From positions 126,509,475 to 126,573,474 of the forward strand of contig NC_134543.1 of assembly GCF_050624435.1 (NCBI RefSeq): DNA of 64,000 nt, written 5' to 3'. This stretch comes from Tenrec ecaudatus. Lineage: Eukaryota; Chordata; Mammalia; Afrosoricida; Tenrecidae. Each line of letters opens with the position of its first letter. Position 1 is the stretch's first letter. Below, in pieces: positions 48,620-58,799 of the stretch. Under the pieces are notes generated by a model, which did not search any database, was not told the DNA's origin, and saw only the letters and a program-made list of their open reading frames with translations. Both the position numbers and the translations under genes were made by a program.

Positions 48620-49498
48620 CAGCCTGCTCAACCGAAGCCCCATGTGTTGCCTCCGTTGCTCCTCAGGGGCGCCGTTGGGGGGCCTTGGGCTGCGCAGGTA
48701 GAAGGGCAGGTGCGGTTGGCCGGCTGCTGGGACATCTCCAGGTCTGGTGTCGGTAGGTGGTGGTGGTGGTGGCGGCGGCGGTGGCCTCGCGGTCGGGGTT
48801 GGAAGATGGCGCGTGGGTCGAGCGTAGCCGGTGCACTGGGTGCGACGGGTGTCCCGGTGATGGCAGCGTGGGCCCTCCCTCCGCCTTCTCCTCGCCGTCA
48901 CAGGCAGGCAGCGCTGCGGGTGTGTCTTGGTGTTTCCCAGCGGGGGCTGGGCTGTTGGCTGGGGTTCAGCATCGAGAGCCAGTGGCCGTCTGCCTGCGTC
49001 CTCTGCTCTGCCACCCTGTCCAGGTACCTAGCGAGTCCCGGCGCGGAGGTTTAAAGATCCTTGGGGTGGGAGGGCCCGCCGGGGAGCGACTTCCAGGGGG
49101 GTGTGCTCATCCCCTTCTTGTCCTCCCCCCCGCGGACCCTGACCCCAGGCCTTGACGTGTGCGCGCTCGTGTCCGCCGGCCCAGTGGTCGCCGGGAGTTG
49201 GGAACCTGGCGGCCGCCGCCGCTTAGGCCGCGTGAGGCACGTCTCGTGTCTCTGGTGCCGGGGAGCCCCACTCGGGCGCCTGTGAGGGCGTCGTCCAGGC
49301 TCGTCCTTCTGGGACGTGTTCCTTTTCGTGCCGTCCGACCTTTCCGAAAGTCTTGGTTTTTCGTTTTGTCTTCTGGCCGGCTCGAGGCGTGTCCCCCCCC
49401 CCGCCCTCCTGCTGCACGTCTCCCCTTCCCGCTCCGCTAACGGGAAAACGGGTGACAGCGATGGCGTGCCGCATCAGTGGAAAAAGGAAACAACGTTA
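48620..49498 (+). other. Displaced rDNA: ITS1
   Basis: GC-rich sequence carrying the conserved mammalian ITS1 block 'gtccaggtacctagcg' and 'gcgcggaggtttaaag' (49,019-49,055), and leading directly into 5.8S. The left limit is uncertain, between about 48,450 and 48,720. No 18S sequence precedes it. A (GGT)n(GGC)n tract lies at 48,755-48,783. Confidence 0.85.
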
Positions 49499-49548
49499 TG
49501 ACTCGTAGAGGTTCCTCGCTGAAGAACGCAGCTAGCTGCGAGAATTAA

Positions 49549-49583
<35 letters not shown>

Positions 49584-49639
49584 AAACGCACTTGCGGCCC
49601 CGGGTTCCTCCCGGGGCTACGCCTGTCTGAGCGTCGCTT
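49499..49639 (+). rRNA. 5.8S rRNA, pseudo-copy with internal deletion
   Basis: From 'gaagaacgcagctagctgcg' to 'gagcgtcgctt' the match to mammalian 5.8S is almost perfect, with one visible change (cttcaaacg for cttcgaacg, a CpG loss). The 5' part is shortened: about 14-16 nt between the conserved 'actc.tag.ggt' start and 'gaagaacg' are missing, giving 141 bp instead of about 157. The deleted bases normally pair with 28S, so this copy is unlikely to make functional rRNA. Confidence 0.93.
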
Positions 49640-50535
49640 GACGATCAATCGCTCCCTCGGGTTGCCCGCCCTGGGGCTTGCGCGGCTGGGGGCTTGACTC
49701 GAAGGGCTCTGCCCTCCGTCCCCCTAAGGACAGACCAAAGGTGTGTGGCCCTGCGCGTGGCCGCTCCCCCTCCCCCGTGCCTCGGCTCTTTACCCCCGCG
49801 CCCCTGCCGCTCGCTTTGGCTTGTGGTGGGTGTTCCGGGGTTCGGTGCTCGAGGCTTTTGGGGCGTCGGCGGGGCCGGCCTTTGTGGCGGGGTGACGCCT
49901 GCGCCCGTGAGGAAAAGAGAAGCGGAGCGCGAGGAGCAGCGGCTCGCGTTGAGGCTCGCGGCCTGGGGGCTCGTCCTCGCGCCGCACGCGGATTCTCGGG
50001 GTCGCCCTGGCGCCGTGGGGGGCCGTGCGCGTGCGCGCCGCGGTGGTGGTGGTTGCGGAGGGGGAAGGCGGGCGTGTCTTCCCGGAAAGGTTGGTGCTCA
50101 GGAGGAGGTGGAGGCGTGTCCCCCGCGTCCGCGGCCCTCGCCGGCCTGCCGCCAGCCCCCTGGTGGCGGTCGCGGTGAGTTGCCCGGCTCGGTCCCTCCC
50201 TTCTCGGCCCCTTCTCTCCTCGCCACCTCCGCTCGCTCGCGCGCCCGTCGCGCCCACCTCTGGTGCCTTGTCGGGGCCGCTCCGGGCCTCTGCCGAGCGC
50301 GCGTCGGGCCGTGCCCCGGGTTACGGGTGCCCCGGCGGGCGGCCCGCGGGACGCCGCGGTGTCGCCCGCCGATGCGCGCCTCTCCCTCGGGTGTCGCGTC
50401 CCTGCGTCGTGCCGGCGTGGCTCGTCCCGGCGGGGGGCGCTCGCTCGGCCGCTCGCCGCGGCGGGCCCGGACGGTGGCGACGGGAGGAGCGGGTCTCGGT
50501 GAGTGGCATTGCGGGTTCGTCGTCGCAGCCGGGGG
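49640..50535 (+). other. Displaced rDNA: ITS2
   Basis: Starts with the standard 'gacgatcaatcgc' after 5.8S and includes the conserved 'cccgcgggacgccgcggtgt' block at 50,340-50,362. GC content is very high. Long open frames on both strands here are composition artefacts. Confidence 0.85.
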
Positions 50536-50538
50536 CCC

Positions 50539-50920
50539 CTTCACCGCGGTGGTGCGCCGCGACCGGCTCCGGGATGGCTGGGAAGGCCGGTGGGGAAGGT
50601 GGCTGGGGGGTCCCCGGTTTCTCCCTCGCGGGGGTCTGCGGGAACTCTCCCCCCCCCCCCCCCGCCCCGTGTTACTGACAGTCCTCCCGCCCCAGGAAGA
50701 TTGACAGTTGCTGCGCTCTTCCCCCTCCAGGCGCCCACCCTTGCGGGGGCCCTCCGTCAGGGGGTCCACCTCCGCAGGGGGCATGCCGGTGTGAGGGTGG
50801 GGGGCAGCCGGGCCGCCCCTCCCACGGCGCGACCGCTCCCCCGAGCCCTCCGGGGCGATGTCGGCCACCCACCCGACCCGTCTTGAAACACGGACCAAGG
50901 AGTCTAACACGTGCGCGAGT
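50539..50920 (+). rRNA. 28S rRNA fragment (D2 expansion region to conserved core)
   Basis: 'caccgcggtggtgcgccgcg' and 'accggctccgggatggctgg' match the D2 expansion segment. 'cccgtcttgaaacacggacc' and 'aaggagtctaacacgtgcgc' (50,878-50,918) match the invariant core that follows. The expected first several hundred bases of 28S (from 'cgacctcagatcagacg') are absent, so ITS2 joins D2 directly. The copy ends abruptly at about 50,920 in AT-rich DNA. Confidence 0.93.
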
Positions 50921-51105
50921 AGTATTAATGCTCACATTTCTTTCTCACACGGGAATATGGAAAACAAAGCTAATAATATAAACACTTGCTCTACTCAGGT
51001 TTTTTAGTCTCCTTTTTCAAGTGAGAGTACTGTACTGTTATCTATAGTCTATCTATTGGCTCATTTACTCAAAAGTAAATTTATGTTTACCTTCTTCTAC
51101 TCCTA
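50921..51105. other. AT-rich flank of the rDNA block
   Basis: Starts immediately at the 28S breakpoint. No target duplication or poly(A) is visible. Confidence 0.4.
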
Positions 51106-51305
51106 AAATAGTCTTCCCTCTGTATACACGGAGAGGGGGACCAGGACTCCCAGCAGGTACCAAAATCTGAAGGTGTAAGTCTCTTACATAAAATGATATA
51201 TTGTTTGCATGCGACCCATGCACATCTCCTGTGTACTTTAAATCACCTCTAGAGTAACAGTAACACCTAAACCACTATACATGCTATATAAGGAATACTT
51301 TAAGC
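51106..51305 (+). mobile_element. Tigger/MER2-like DNA transposon
   Basis: 'agtcttccctctgtatacac', 'ggtaccaaaatctgaaggtg', 'aagtctcttacataaaatga', 'ctttaaatcacctctaga' follow the mammalian Tigger/MER2 terminal sequence with many substitutions. Confidence 0.8.
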
Positions 51306-51529
51306 TCCCTCAGTCTCTGAAGGATTGCTTGAGCACTCATCACTCAGTTGCTCTCCCCCACCAAATATTTTCCATCAGGAGTTGGATGTAACAATGATGC
51401 AAAACCCTGAGATACAAATAGTCAATTGAACTTAAAGATCAAGTTTAGTAACCTGTCAATACACCATCCAAACAAATCACATGTGTTGAGTGGGTGTAAG
51501 TACTTTGAGAATTTTCTTAAGGATTCCAC

Positions 51530-51712
51530 ATGACACTGTGGTTAAATATTGGGCTGGTGAAAGCACAAGGTCAGCAATTCAAACCCACCAGCCACTCCAC
51601 AGAAAAAAGATGAGGCTTTCTGCTCCAGCAAAGATTGACAGTTTGGAAACCCTACATAGGATGACTATGGGTCAGAATTGACTCAGTGGTGGTGGAATTG
51701 GCTTTTTTGGTT
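51530..51712 (+). mobile_element. AfroSINE
   Basis: 'cactgtggttaaatattggg', 'acaaggtcagcaattcaaac', 'aaaagatgaggctttctgct', 'gactatgggtcagaattgac'. Its tail is the landing site of the SPIN copy that follows. Confidence 0.92.
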
Positions 51713-51716
51713 ACAC

Positions 51717-52198
51717 CTGTGGTTCTCAACCTTCCTAATGCCGCGACCCTTTAATACAGTTCCTCGTGTTGTGATGACCCCCCCCAAACACAAAATTATT
51801 TTTGTGGCTACTTCATAACTGTAATTTTGATACTTTGATGAATCATAATGTACATATCTAATATTCAGGATATATTTTCATTGTGACAAATTGAACATAA
51901 TTAAAGCATAGTGATTAATCACAAAAATGTGTAATTATATATTGCTAAATATTTTTTCTAATGACAAATGAATTTTTGTCTTGAAGTATGGTATATCATG
52001 GGTGCCAAAAGTAAAATAAATTGTTACATTTTGCAAAAGTATGCACAAAAGGCCAACATCAATGTGATGCTGTGATGCTTGAGATAGCTTTTTTCTCACC
52101 AGGTCAGAAGCATGTATTTTCCAATGGTCTTAGACAACCCCTGTCAAAGTGTTGTTCAACACTGAAAGGGGTGGTGACTCACAGGTTGAGAACCACTG
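51717..52198 (+). mobile_element. SPIN hAT transposon, 482-bp copy with target duplication
   Basis: Ends are CTGTGGTTCTCAACC and the complement of GGTTGAGAACCACTG. The 8-bp flanks 'ggttacac' (51709-51716) and 'ggttagac' (52199-52206) match at 7 of 8. The inside has 'ctaatgccgcgaccctttaa', 'ttcataactgtaattttg', an AT-rich centre, and near the right end 'ttttccaatggtcttagaca', a SPIN signature. Longer than the two other copies here and lacking a transposase, so a deletion derivative that retains more of both ends. Confidence 0.95.
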
Positions 52199-52209
52199 GG
52201 TTAGACCGT

Positions 52210-53035
52210 TCTTATTTGAAAATTCTATATATATGAGCAACACAACTTACAAGAACATGTAACTAAATCATGTCATATATTAATCATTTTCCTTAATTAC
52301 ATATATATACAAATTCATTAAACCACAGTCGTTCTATTTTTAAAGTCAGGCCAAAACAAAGAGAAAGCTGATCATACTTCCAAACAAAGGTACACTAACA
52401 TCAAATGCCTAATTTATTACTTAACTCTTATCCATAAAAATGGATCAATTAACCTAACAGTGGTGACAGAGAGAAAGTTGCTGACTGACTGGAAAAGTCC
52501 TTCCTGTTTACAAATACATATGTATCATAAAATGAAAATGGTGATTATTAATTACACTTTTTAAGATAACACTTTAAAAATAATAAAATTTTAAAAAATA
52601 ACACTTAATCAGGGATTTGAAACCGTCTTCACAGTTCAGTTATAACCAAGGAAGCAAAACTGAAACAGACTGGAAAGAATTACAGTTGGAAAGTTAATCT
52701 GCCTCTTAGAAAATAAGGGCAGCCCAAGCAAGGCCTAGCCACCACATCTCTTAGCCTGCAATCAGAAACAGCGCTGCCCTGCTCAAAGATGGCAGCAAAT
52801 GCACCATTTAGAGAGTGTATTATCCACCCACCTGGTAACAATACAATCTCCCAAATTAGGTTTCTAAAAGGACTCCCTAACCCTCTTCCAAATCCTTGAA
52901 TCCAGGGATAAAATCTACAAGGTTTCCCGTTCCGGTTTTCTTTCTGCTTCATCCACATTTTAAAATGTTGAAACTTCTGATTTTGCCTTCTTTAGACATG
53001 ATTGAATCAGATCAAAACCCTGATTTAAATTAATA
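52210..53035. other. No gene seen
   Basis: AT-rich unassigned sequence. A 92-codon minus-strand frame (52,680-52,958) has no recognisable domain. Confidence 0.35.
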
Positions 53036-53037
53036 TA

Positions 53038-53168
53038 AACTTACAGCCATTGAGTCCATGCTGACTCACTTGGACCCTGTAAGGGCAGAACTCCTGCCCC
53101 TGTGAGTTTCTGAGATTGTCACTGTTAACGGAAGTAGAAAGCATCTTTACATCTTCTGCTGAATCAAA
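53038..53168 (-). mobile_element. AfroSINE (first of three adjacent)
   Basis: 'agccattgagtccatgctga', 'taagggcagaactcctgccc', 'tttctgagattgtcactg'. Truncated at the tRNA-like end. Confidence 0.85.
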
Positions 53169-53252
53169 AAGAAACCAAACTTGGTGCCACAGACTCAATT
53201 CTGACGCATAATGACCCTACTGGGCAGGGTAGAACTGCCCCTGTGGGTCACA
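53169..53252 (-). mobile_element. AfroSINE (second of three adjacent, truncated)
   Basis: 'cttggtgccacagactcaat', 'gggcagggtagaactgcccc'. Only the 3' half is present. Confidence 0.85.
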
Positions 53253-53256
53253 CCAC

Positions 53257-53530
53257 CACAAGCAGCTGCAATCAAGTAGATTCTGATTCACAGTGAGCTT
53301 CATAACTCAGCTCCATATGATTCTCAATCATTGTGCTCTGTTAAGTACCCTGCCAGGCCTTTTCCTGCAAGGCACTTCTGGCTGCTTTGATCCACCAATC
53401 TTTCCATTCTTAACCTAGTTAGTAGCTAAGTGGGAACATGTTTGTGCTGCCCAGGGCCTCTACTATAACCAAACAGAGCTCTCAAAGAAGTAGTTAGTAT
53501 ATAGGGTCACTGTGAACCAGAGCCACCTTG
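53257..53530 (-). mobile_element. Diverged SINE/RTE-type fragment
   Basis: 'aagtagattctgattcacag' and 'ttctcaatcattgtgctctg' resemble the same tail family, but the remainder is unclear. It ends near 'agggtcactgtgaaccagag'. Confidence 0.45.
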
Positions 53531-53539
53531 ATGGCTGTG

Positions 53540-54160
53540 GTTCCAAGGATACATACGTGCACATGCACAGTTACACACATACACACACACAGTGAGTAAT
53601 TTTTAGATGAAAAGGAGAAACAATGAAAGTGAACTAAATCTACCCCTGCACATATCTGAAAAGTTCCCAATAGGATTGCGATGTTGATCAAATTACCACA
53701 TCCTAGAACCAATCAACTGTCATTTGATGCACCAAAAGATCAAAACTGAGAAAGCTTGTTGAGGCCCTTGTTGCCAAAATGCTAATAATCTAGTATACAT
53801 GAGCATGATGGAGAAATTCACATTTGCTTTTGTAATCAATGACAGCGTCTAAATGCTTAACTTCTTCATGGATAGAGTACCTTTATGAAGACAAAAGTAG
53901 CAGCTGTTAATGAAGACTGAGTAAGAACATCTGAGAAGTTGACTCTAGGTCTCCTGGTTATTTCCTCAGTTGTACAAATCTGAGACCTTTCAGTACATGC
54001 TATATGTGGAATCAGAAGTTATTATTACAGATTTCATATATACATTCAGCTCACATTCAACATTGGTTAAATGTTTCAGGCACTATTCTGGATGCTGGGG
54101 ATACTCTAGAGAAGGCAAAGTGCCTATATTCACATACCTTACATGAAGGTGGAAAAAAGA
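53540..54160. other. No gene seen
   Basis: Unassigned; short CA tract at 53,575-53,590. Confidence 0.35.
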
Positions 54161-54162
54161 AA

Positions 54163-54225
54163 TTATAAATTGTGATAAGAGCTGAAAGAGCCCTAATAAA
54201 ATGATTAAACAAGGAAAAAAAAAGC
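54163..54225 (+). mobile_element. Tenrec-type retroposon tail
   Basis: 'aattgtgataagagctgaaa' then 'gagccctaataaaatgatt' and an A-rich run: the last 60 bp of the family. Confidence 0.75.
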
Positions 54226-54229
54226 AATC

Positions 54230-55280
54230 TTAAATAACTCCAAGACAGCAAGACCCAAGGAAAGGAGGCTCATTAAGTATCCTTTTCAGTTTGAATTAAT
54301 GTTAAAAAAATATATCCAGAAAGCCAGAGAGATGGATTGACATTGTTTAAACTCCAGTCCAGAGCTTGAGCCAAGATCAGACTTCAGACACCAGTGTCTT
54401 TTATAATGCCTATTAATGCTTCTGCTGTGGCGTTTCACCTTTTACAGGATAGTCTGAACAACACAAAGAGGAGCACAGGATAGACTACAGGGTTCATATG
54501 CCCACCACCCCCTTCCCAATCGGTTTGGTTGATATTCATAGCAAGCTGGATCTAAAACTTTTATGGATAAGTCTCCAAGAAATACAGGCCAGCGGTGTAA
54601 AGCAACAATAAATGAAAACTCCCATATTCCCCACTTCTAAATGGCACCCCTGCCACTAGAACATCCCCATGTAAGGCAGAGTTGTTGATTTTGTGTATCA
54701 TTTTTGCTTTGGAGAAGTAAATTCGGTTAAGGTTTAGATTTGCTCCACACCTGCCTTGGGAAACTCGGTTAAGATTCTATCCTATGCTACAGTATTCTGA
54801 AATACTTCTGCTTTTCCACTAAAACCTTTTACAATGTAGCTTTTGGAAGGAAAAAAGAAACCCACGATTAATGAACTGCTGAGAATTCTGACTCTCTGGA
54901 GAGGATTTTATTAGGAATCCTATTTCCAAACAGCCATTCAGTGCTTCAAAATAAGTACTCATCTAATTTAATTGTGATGACTTCACCAGACAGTAACAGC
55001 CCAAGATGATGTTTACAAAAGCACTTGTCACTCCCTCTAGAAGTACCAATGCGGTTGGGGGAGTGGGGTGCGGGGAGAGAGTGTTTCATACTTTCTGGGT
55101 GTTTATAGTCTGCAACCAGTGATAAAGCGAAACTTAAGATTATTTAAAGAGCAAAGCACTTCAAGTTTGGGACCTCCCGTAAATTATCCTACGTTCACTG
55201 GGTTGCCTCAGCCCCCAGGTACCTGGGACAGGTATTCCGAGTCGCCATGTGCTTGTGCTAGGAAGCACTCTAGGAAGAGG
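54230..55280. other. Flank of the CpG island; no gene seen
   Basis: Unassigned AT-moderate sequence. Confidence 0.35.
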
Positions 55281-55284
55281 CCCC

Positions 55285-56335
55285 GGGATGCTATTTTACC
55301 CGCCGCCGCCGACAGGTTTCAACATTAGGAGCTACTCCAGCGGAGCTTGCAGCCACACCACAGCAGCTGGGAAATAAACGTGACCCGCACGGCAGCCAGG
55401 CTTCGGCCAGCGGAGCGAGGTGCAGCCTTCCCAGTCGCTACCATTCACAAGCACTTGCGCTCTGGCCAGGCAAGCTTTTGGACACGCATTCTTACCCGCT
55501 TGGGCAAAGCAGGGCGTTGGGGGCGAGGCCGCAGGGCTCCTCGGCGGCGCTGGGATTTAAAAACACGTCCGTGGAGCCCACCACACAGGCTTCCCGCTCC
55601 TAACACACACTTCTGCGGGAAGAGACACCTGAGTGGCAGGCGGGTCCGGGGCGTCCGAGGAGACGCGATGGCGCGAACGCCGCTCTCCGCTGAGGCGCCC
55701 TCACGAGGCGCCCGCCCGCGACCTCCGGCCGCGCCTCAGCAAGGCGTCCCGCGGGTCGCCGGGCGCGCGTGCTCCGAGCCGGCAGGAAGCGCGGCACGGG
55801 CGCCGGAGCCGCCGGCCGGGACCTGCAGGAGCTCGCCGCCCGCCAGCGCGGGGCCCCGGAGCCGCCGCGACCCCCGCCCTCGGCCGCCCTCAGCCGCGCC
55901 GCATCCGGGTCCCGCGCCGCTCTCACCTGCCCGGCGCCCCGCGCAGCGCGCTCCGGATCCTGTGCGCCGTCAGTAGCCCCAGCCGCCGCCCCGCTCGTCA
56001 CCTCGCGCCCGCCCGGCGCGCCACTACGCCACCCGCCGCCCACGTTCAGGGCCCGCTCCACCGCCGCCGCCCGGACCCACGGAGCACGCGCGCCCGCGCC
56101 TCCCAGCGAGCTGCACGGCCGGCCGGGGCCTCCAGCCGCCTTTCTGGAGCCTTTCCTGGCGGGTCCTGAGGGATCGCAGAGCCCCGGGACCCCTGCCTTC
56201 CGGAGCGGCCCGCAGCCGCCTCGCAGGGACCCCTCGCAGCCCTTCGCCCCACTTGTGCCCCGCGCCGCCGCAGACACCAGACCCTCCTTCCTGAGCGTGG
56301 GAGCGCGGGGATGTTGCCCCGCAGAGTGGATGCCC
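55285..56335. promoter_or_regulatory. CpG island, promoter of an unidentified gene
   Basis: About 1 kb of dense CpG in otherwise AT-rich DNA, with intact GC richness and no rDNA or retroposon match. Long open frames occur on both strands, as expected from composition, so they are not evidence for a protein. One start in good context (gcgATGgcg at 55,668) opens a 103-codon proline- and arginine-rich frame that I do not recognise. It probably marks a transcription start whose other exons lie outside the window or are not recognisable. Confidence 0.7.
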
Positions 56336-56568
56336 TTGAAAGGCTGAAATTCCCACTTCCAAGTTCAAGAATATTATTCTGTGTGTTCATTTTTATGATA
56401 ACAGCTAACACTTTGCTGCAGTTTCATCGTTTAACCCATCCTTTTCGTATCTGCTCTCCTGTTCGCTTTTGTCTCAACCAGGAAATGTCACACCCCTCAT
56501 TCTTGGATCACAGTTGAATTTTTTATTGATTATAAACCCTAATGTAGACTTACTCTAAAGCTCCTGTA

Positions 56569-56644
56569 TGAGGAGGCTTCAAAAATTCATGGGAAATTAT
56601 ATTTTTTCATTCCATTCTCCCACGAACTTTCCGAAGCTCCTGCG
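56569..56644. mobile_element. Mariner-like MITE flanked by TA
   Basis: 76 bp with inverted ends (TGAGGAGGCTTC left; CGCAGGAGCTTC read inward from the right) and TA dinucleotides on both sides (56,567-56,568; 56,645-56,646). Same family as 24.24 kb. Confidence 0.75.
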
Positions 56645-56649
56645 TATTG

Positions 56650-57224
56650 TGATGTTAGTGTACAATTAGTAAAGCCACTCTGGCAAATAATTCAGTAGTC
56701 TGGGATATAATTTAGAACTATATGCTATGCAAAGCAAAGGTGGCAAAACAATCCAGTGGTAAAAGAATACTTTGGTTAATTAGTAGTTTAATTGGCTGAA
56801 TTTACAAGAAATCAAAGGAAGGAGCATACTACATTCAAAAATAAACTTTAGGAGGATTAGAGCGATAAACTATTCAAAGCATTAAAAACGGATTTTTTTT
56901 TCAAGAGTAGCAATTTAGCTTTAGTAAGGTGGAAACTTTAAGCAAGACAGGAAGGCTCATGCCTTTAAAGGAAAGATAAAGCTATTTGACTATATACAAA
57001 TATGTTTACCTTTTAGCATGGTATCACAATGACAAGAAAAGTGTTTTAAAAGAACAACTGGCTATGCAAAACGCATGGCAACCTAACAAAGAGTTTCTAT
57101 AAATTATTTTATAAGACAAATAGCTCGGTTGTATGTGTTTTTAATACAGGCAATGCATACAAATAGACAACTAACAGAAGAGAGGTTCATAAGCATGATT
57201 CATAAACATTGAAAAGATGCCCAA
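56650..57224. other. No gene seen
   Basis: AT-rich unassigned sequence. Confidence 0.35.
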
Positions 57225-57764
57225 TGTCATTGAAAGCCCTGGAAACATAAATGGTTGAGATATAAATATTAAAGTCATCGAGAGCATGAGCGATAGAAGA
57301 GATATTACAATAATGCAGTCACACACATATCATGGTAGCATTGCTCACCTCAGCCCCGTTTGGTGGCTTGGTGGTCCACGTGGAGAGAGGGGGAAGGGAA
57401 GGAGGACAAGGGGAAATGGAAACGGGAGGGTAAAGACATACATCACAGGAAGAACTTGCACTATGTTATACAGCAGTGAGAGGGGGTGGTCTAGGGGCAT
57501 ACAGGCAATAGGAAGAGGAGGGATTGGGGTATACACGTGACAAGATGGGCGGATCCTACATTTAGGATGGCAGCTTAACTTTGACCTGTTTTCTGGATCT
57601 CCATATGAATCATTATCAGTAGGGTGTGAACTCCACCTACTGGAACCAAGCAAATGGTTCCAAGTTTTTACAGAGAAGCAATCCATTGTCTTCAGCAGCA
57701 GGGAGCAGAGACAGCTGTCTGGCAGCATTGCCTTGAGGGACTTTGCAAGCATCTGACCCACACA
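57225..57764 (-). mobile_element. Solo LTR of the same class II retrovirus family
   Basis: Low end 'tgtcattgaaagccc' and high end 'atctgacccacaca' correspond to the two ends of the 44.43-45.03 kb LTR, in the same orientation, with shared blocks across the whole length. No internal retroviral sequence on either side and no clear target duplication. Divergence from the other LTR is too great for the two to be the paired LTRs of one young provirus. Confidence 0.8.
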
Positions 57765-57814
57765 CATTATCCCTCTAGTAGGAATCAACCCAGTTAGCAA
57801 CTTAAATTGGGTTT

Positions 57815-57925
57815 TTTTTATCTCCAGCCTATATATTTTTATTGGAGTAGAAAGCCTCATCTTTCTTCCCTGGAGCTGGCTGTTGGTTTTGAAGAGTGAA
57901 ACCTTGTGGTTAACCGCCCACCCCA
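57815..57925 (-). mobile_element. AfroSINE fragment
   Basis: 'ttattggagtagaaagcctc', 'ctggctgttggttttgaa', 'ccttgtggttaaccgccc': the tRNA-side half of a reverse AfroSINE. Confidence 0.8.
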
Positions 57926-57929
57926 TAAC

Positions 57930-58725
57930 CTCCTATGGCACTAGAGCTCAATGACTGAACTAGCAAGGAAAAATGCTTTGCCCTCAGGTAGCATTTGTTT
58001 GCTTCCACCCACTCCCCTGGCCAGCCCTGTGAGGAGTAGTCTAGCCCTCAAGAACTTGCCTGACTATGCCCTTGATGGGAACTGGGGTACGAGGTTGCAT
58101 GTTCATGCCCTGGCCAAGATGGTTGGAGGGCCCTGGACCAGTCCTGTAAACTTTTCTAATCTGCAATAATGTATTTACTCCAATCACGGTCCCTCTCCCA
58201 TTTCTGTAGTCACATTTCCAACTGTGATGGTCTGATCTGCTGGGAACGTGACTTTTAAAGGGGCTTCCTTTGTTTTCCATGTGACCGAGCTGTTGTGGAT
58301 CCCTCAGTCCCCATTATGGCCCCATGCTTACGGTCTCCCTCAACCAGATGATTTGTTTTGTCTGGACTTTGTCCCAATAAAGATTTAACAAGGGGGTCTC
58401 TGTAAATTATATTTGAACTTGGAGTCTTCTCCCTGCCCTAAAACAATGAACACAAAAATATATACCAATTCAATCATTTCTACGTGTACAATTTGCTAAC
58501 ATTCATTATATTTATGAAATTATGTAGCCATTCTCACTGTCCTTTTCCAATTCCAAATTTCCATCATACACATAAGCTCACTGCCCCTTAAACTTTTCAC
58601 CTAACCTTCCAAGTTCCCGTGTCAATATGATCACAGACAGATTATTCTTTAAAAGAACACAATGTCTAAAGCAGATCTTCTTCACTGATTCAGCTATTGG
58701 TTGGCTTTAAAAAGGCTTTCCAAAA
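57930..58725. other. No gene seen
   Basis: Unassigned sequence. An AATAAA at about 58,376 follows a T-rich tract, but there is no exon evidence. Confidence 0.35.
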
Positions 58726-58726
58726 A

Positions 58727-58799
58727 TCAAACCTGCTGCTATCAAGTCAATGCTGACTCATAGTGAATACCCACTATGGGCTTCTGAGACTGTAACTGT
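58727..58799 (-). mobile_element. AfroSINE, 3' part (split by an LTR)
   Basis: 'ctgctgctatcaagtcaatg', 'cttctgagactgtaactgt'. The SINE breaks here and resumes at 59,268. Confidence 0.9.

Noticed and set aside
48757-50910. Many long GC-rich open frames on both strands
   Set aside because: They lie in ITS1, ITS2 and 28S sequence. High GC removes stop codons by chance.
55347-56347. Long open frames in the CpG island as a protein gene
   Set aside because: Open on both strands with low-complexity Pro/Arg/Ala content. No domain, so kept only as a possible promoter.
44429-57764. A single 13-kb provirus bounded by the two related LTRs
   Set aside because: The interval holds rDNA, SINEs, SPIN and a CpG island, and the LTRs differ by far more than paired LTRs of one insertion of this apparent age.
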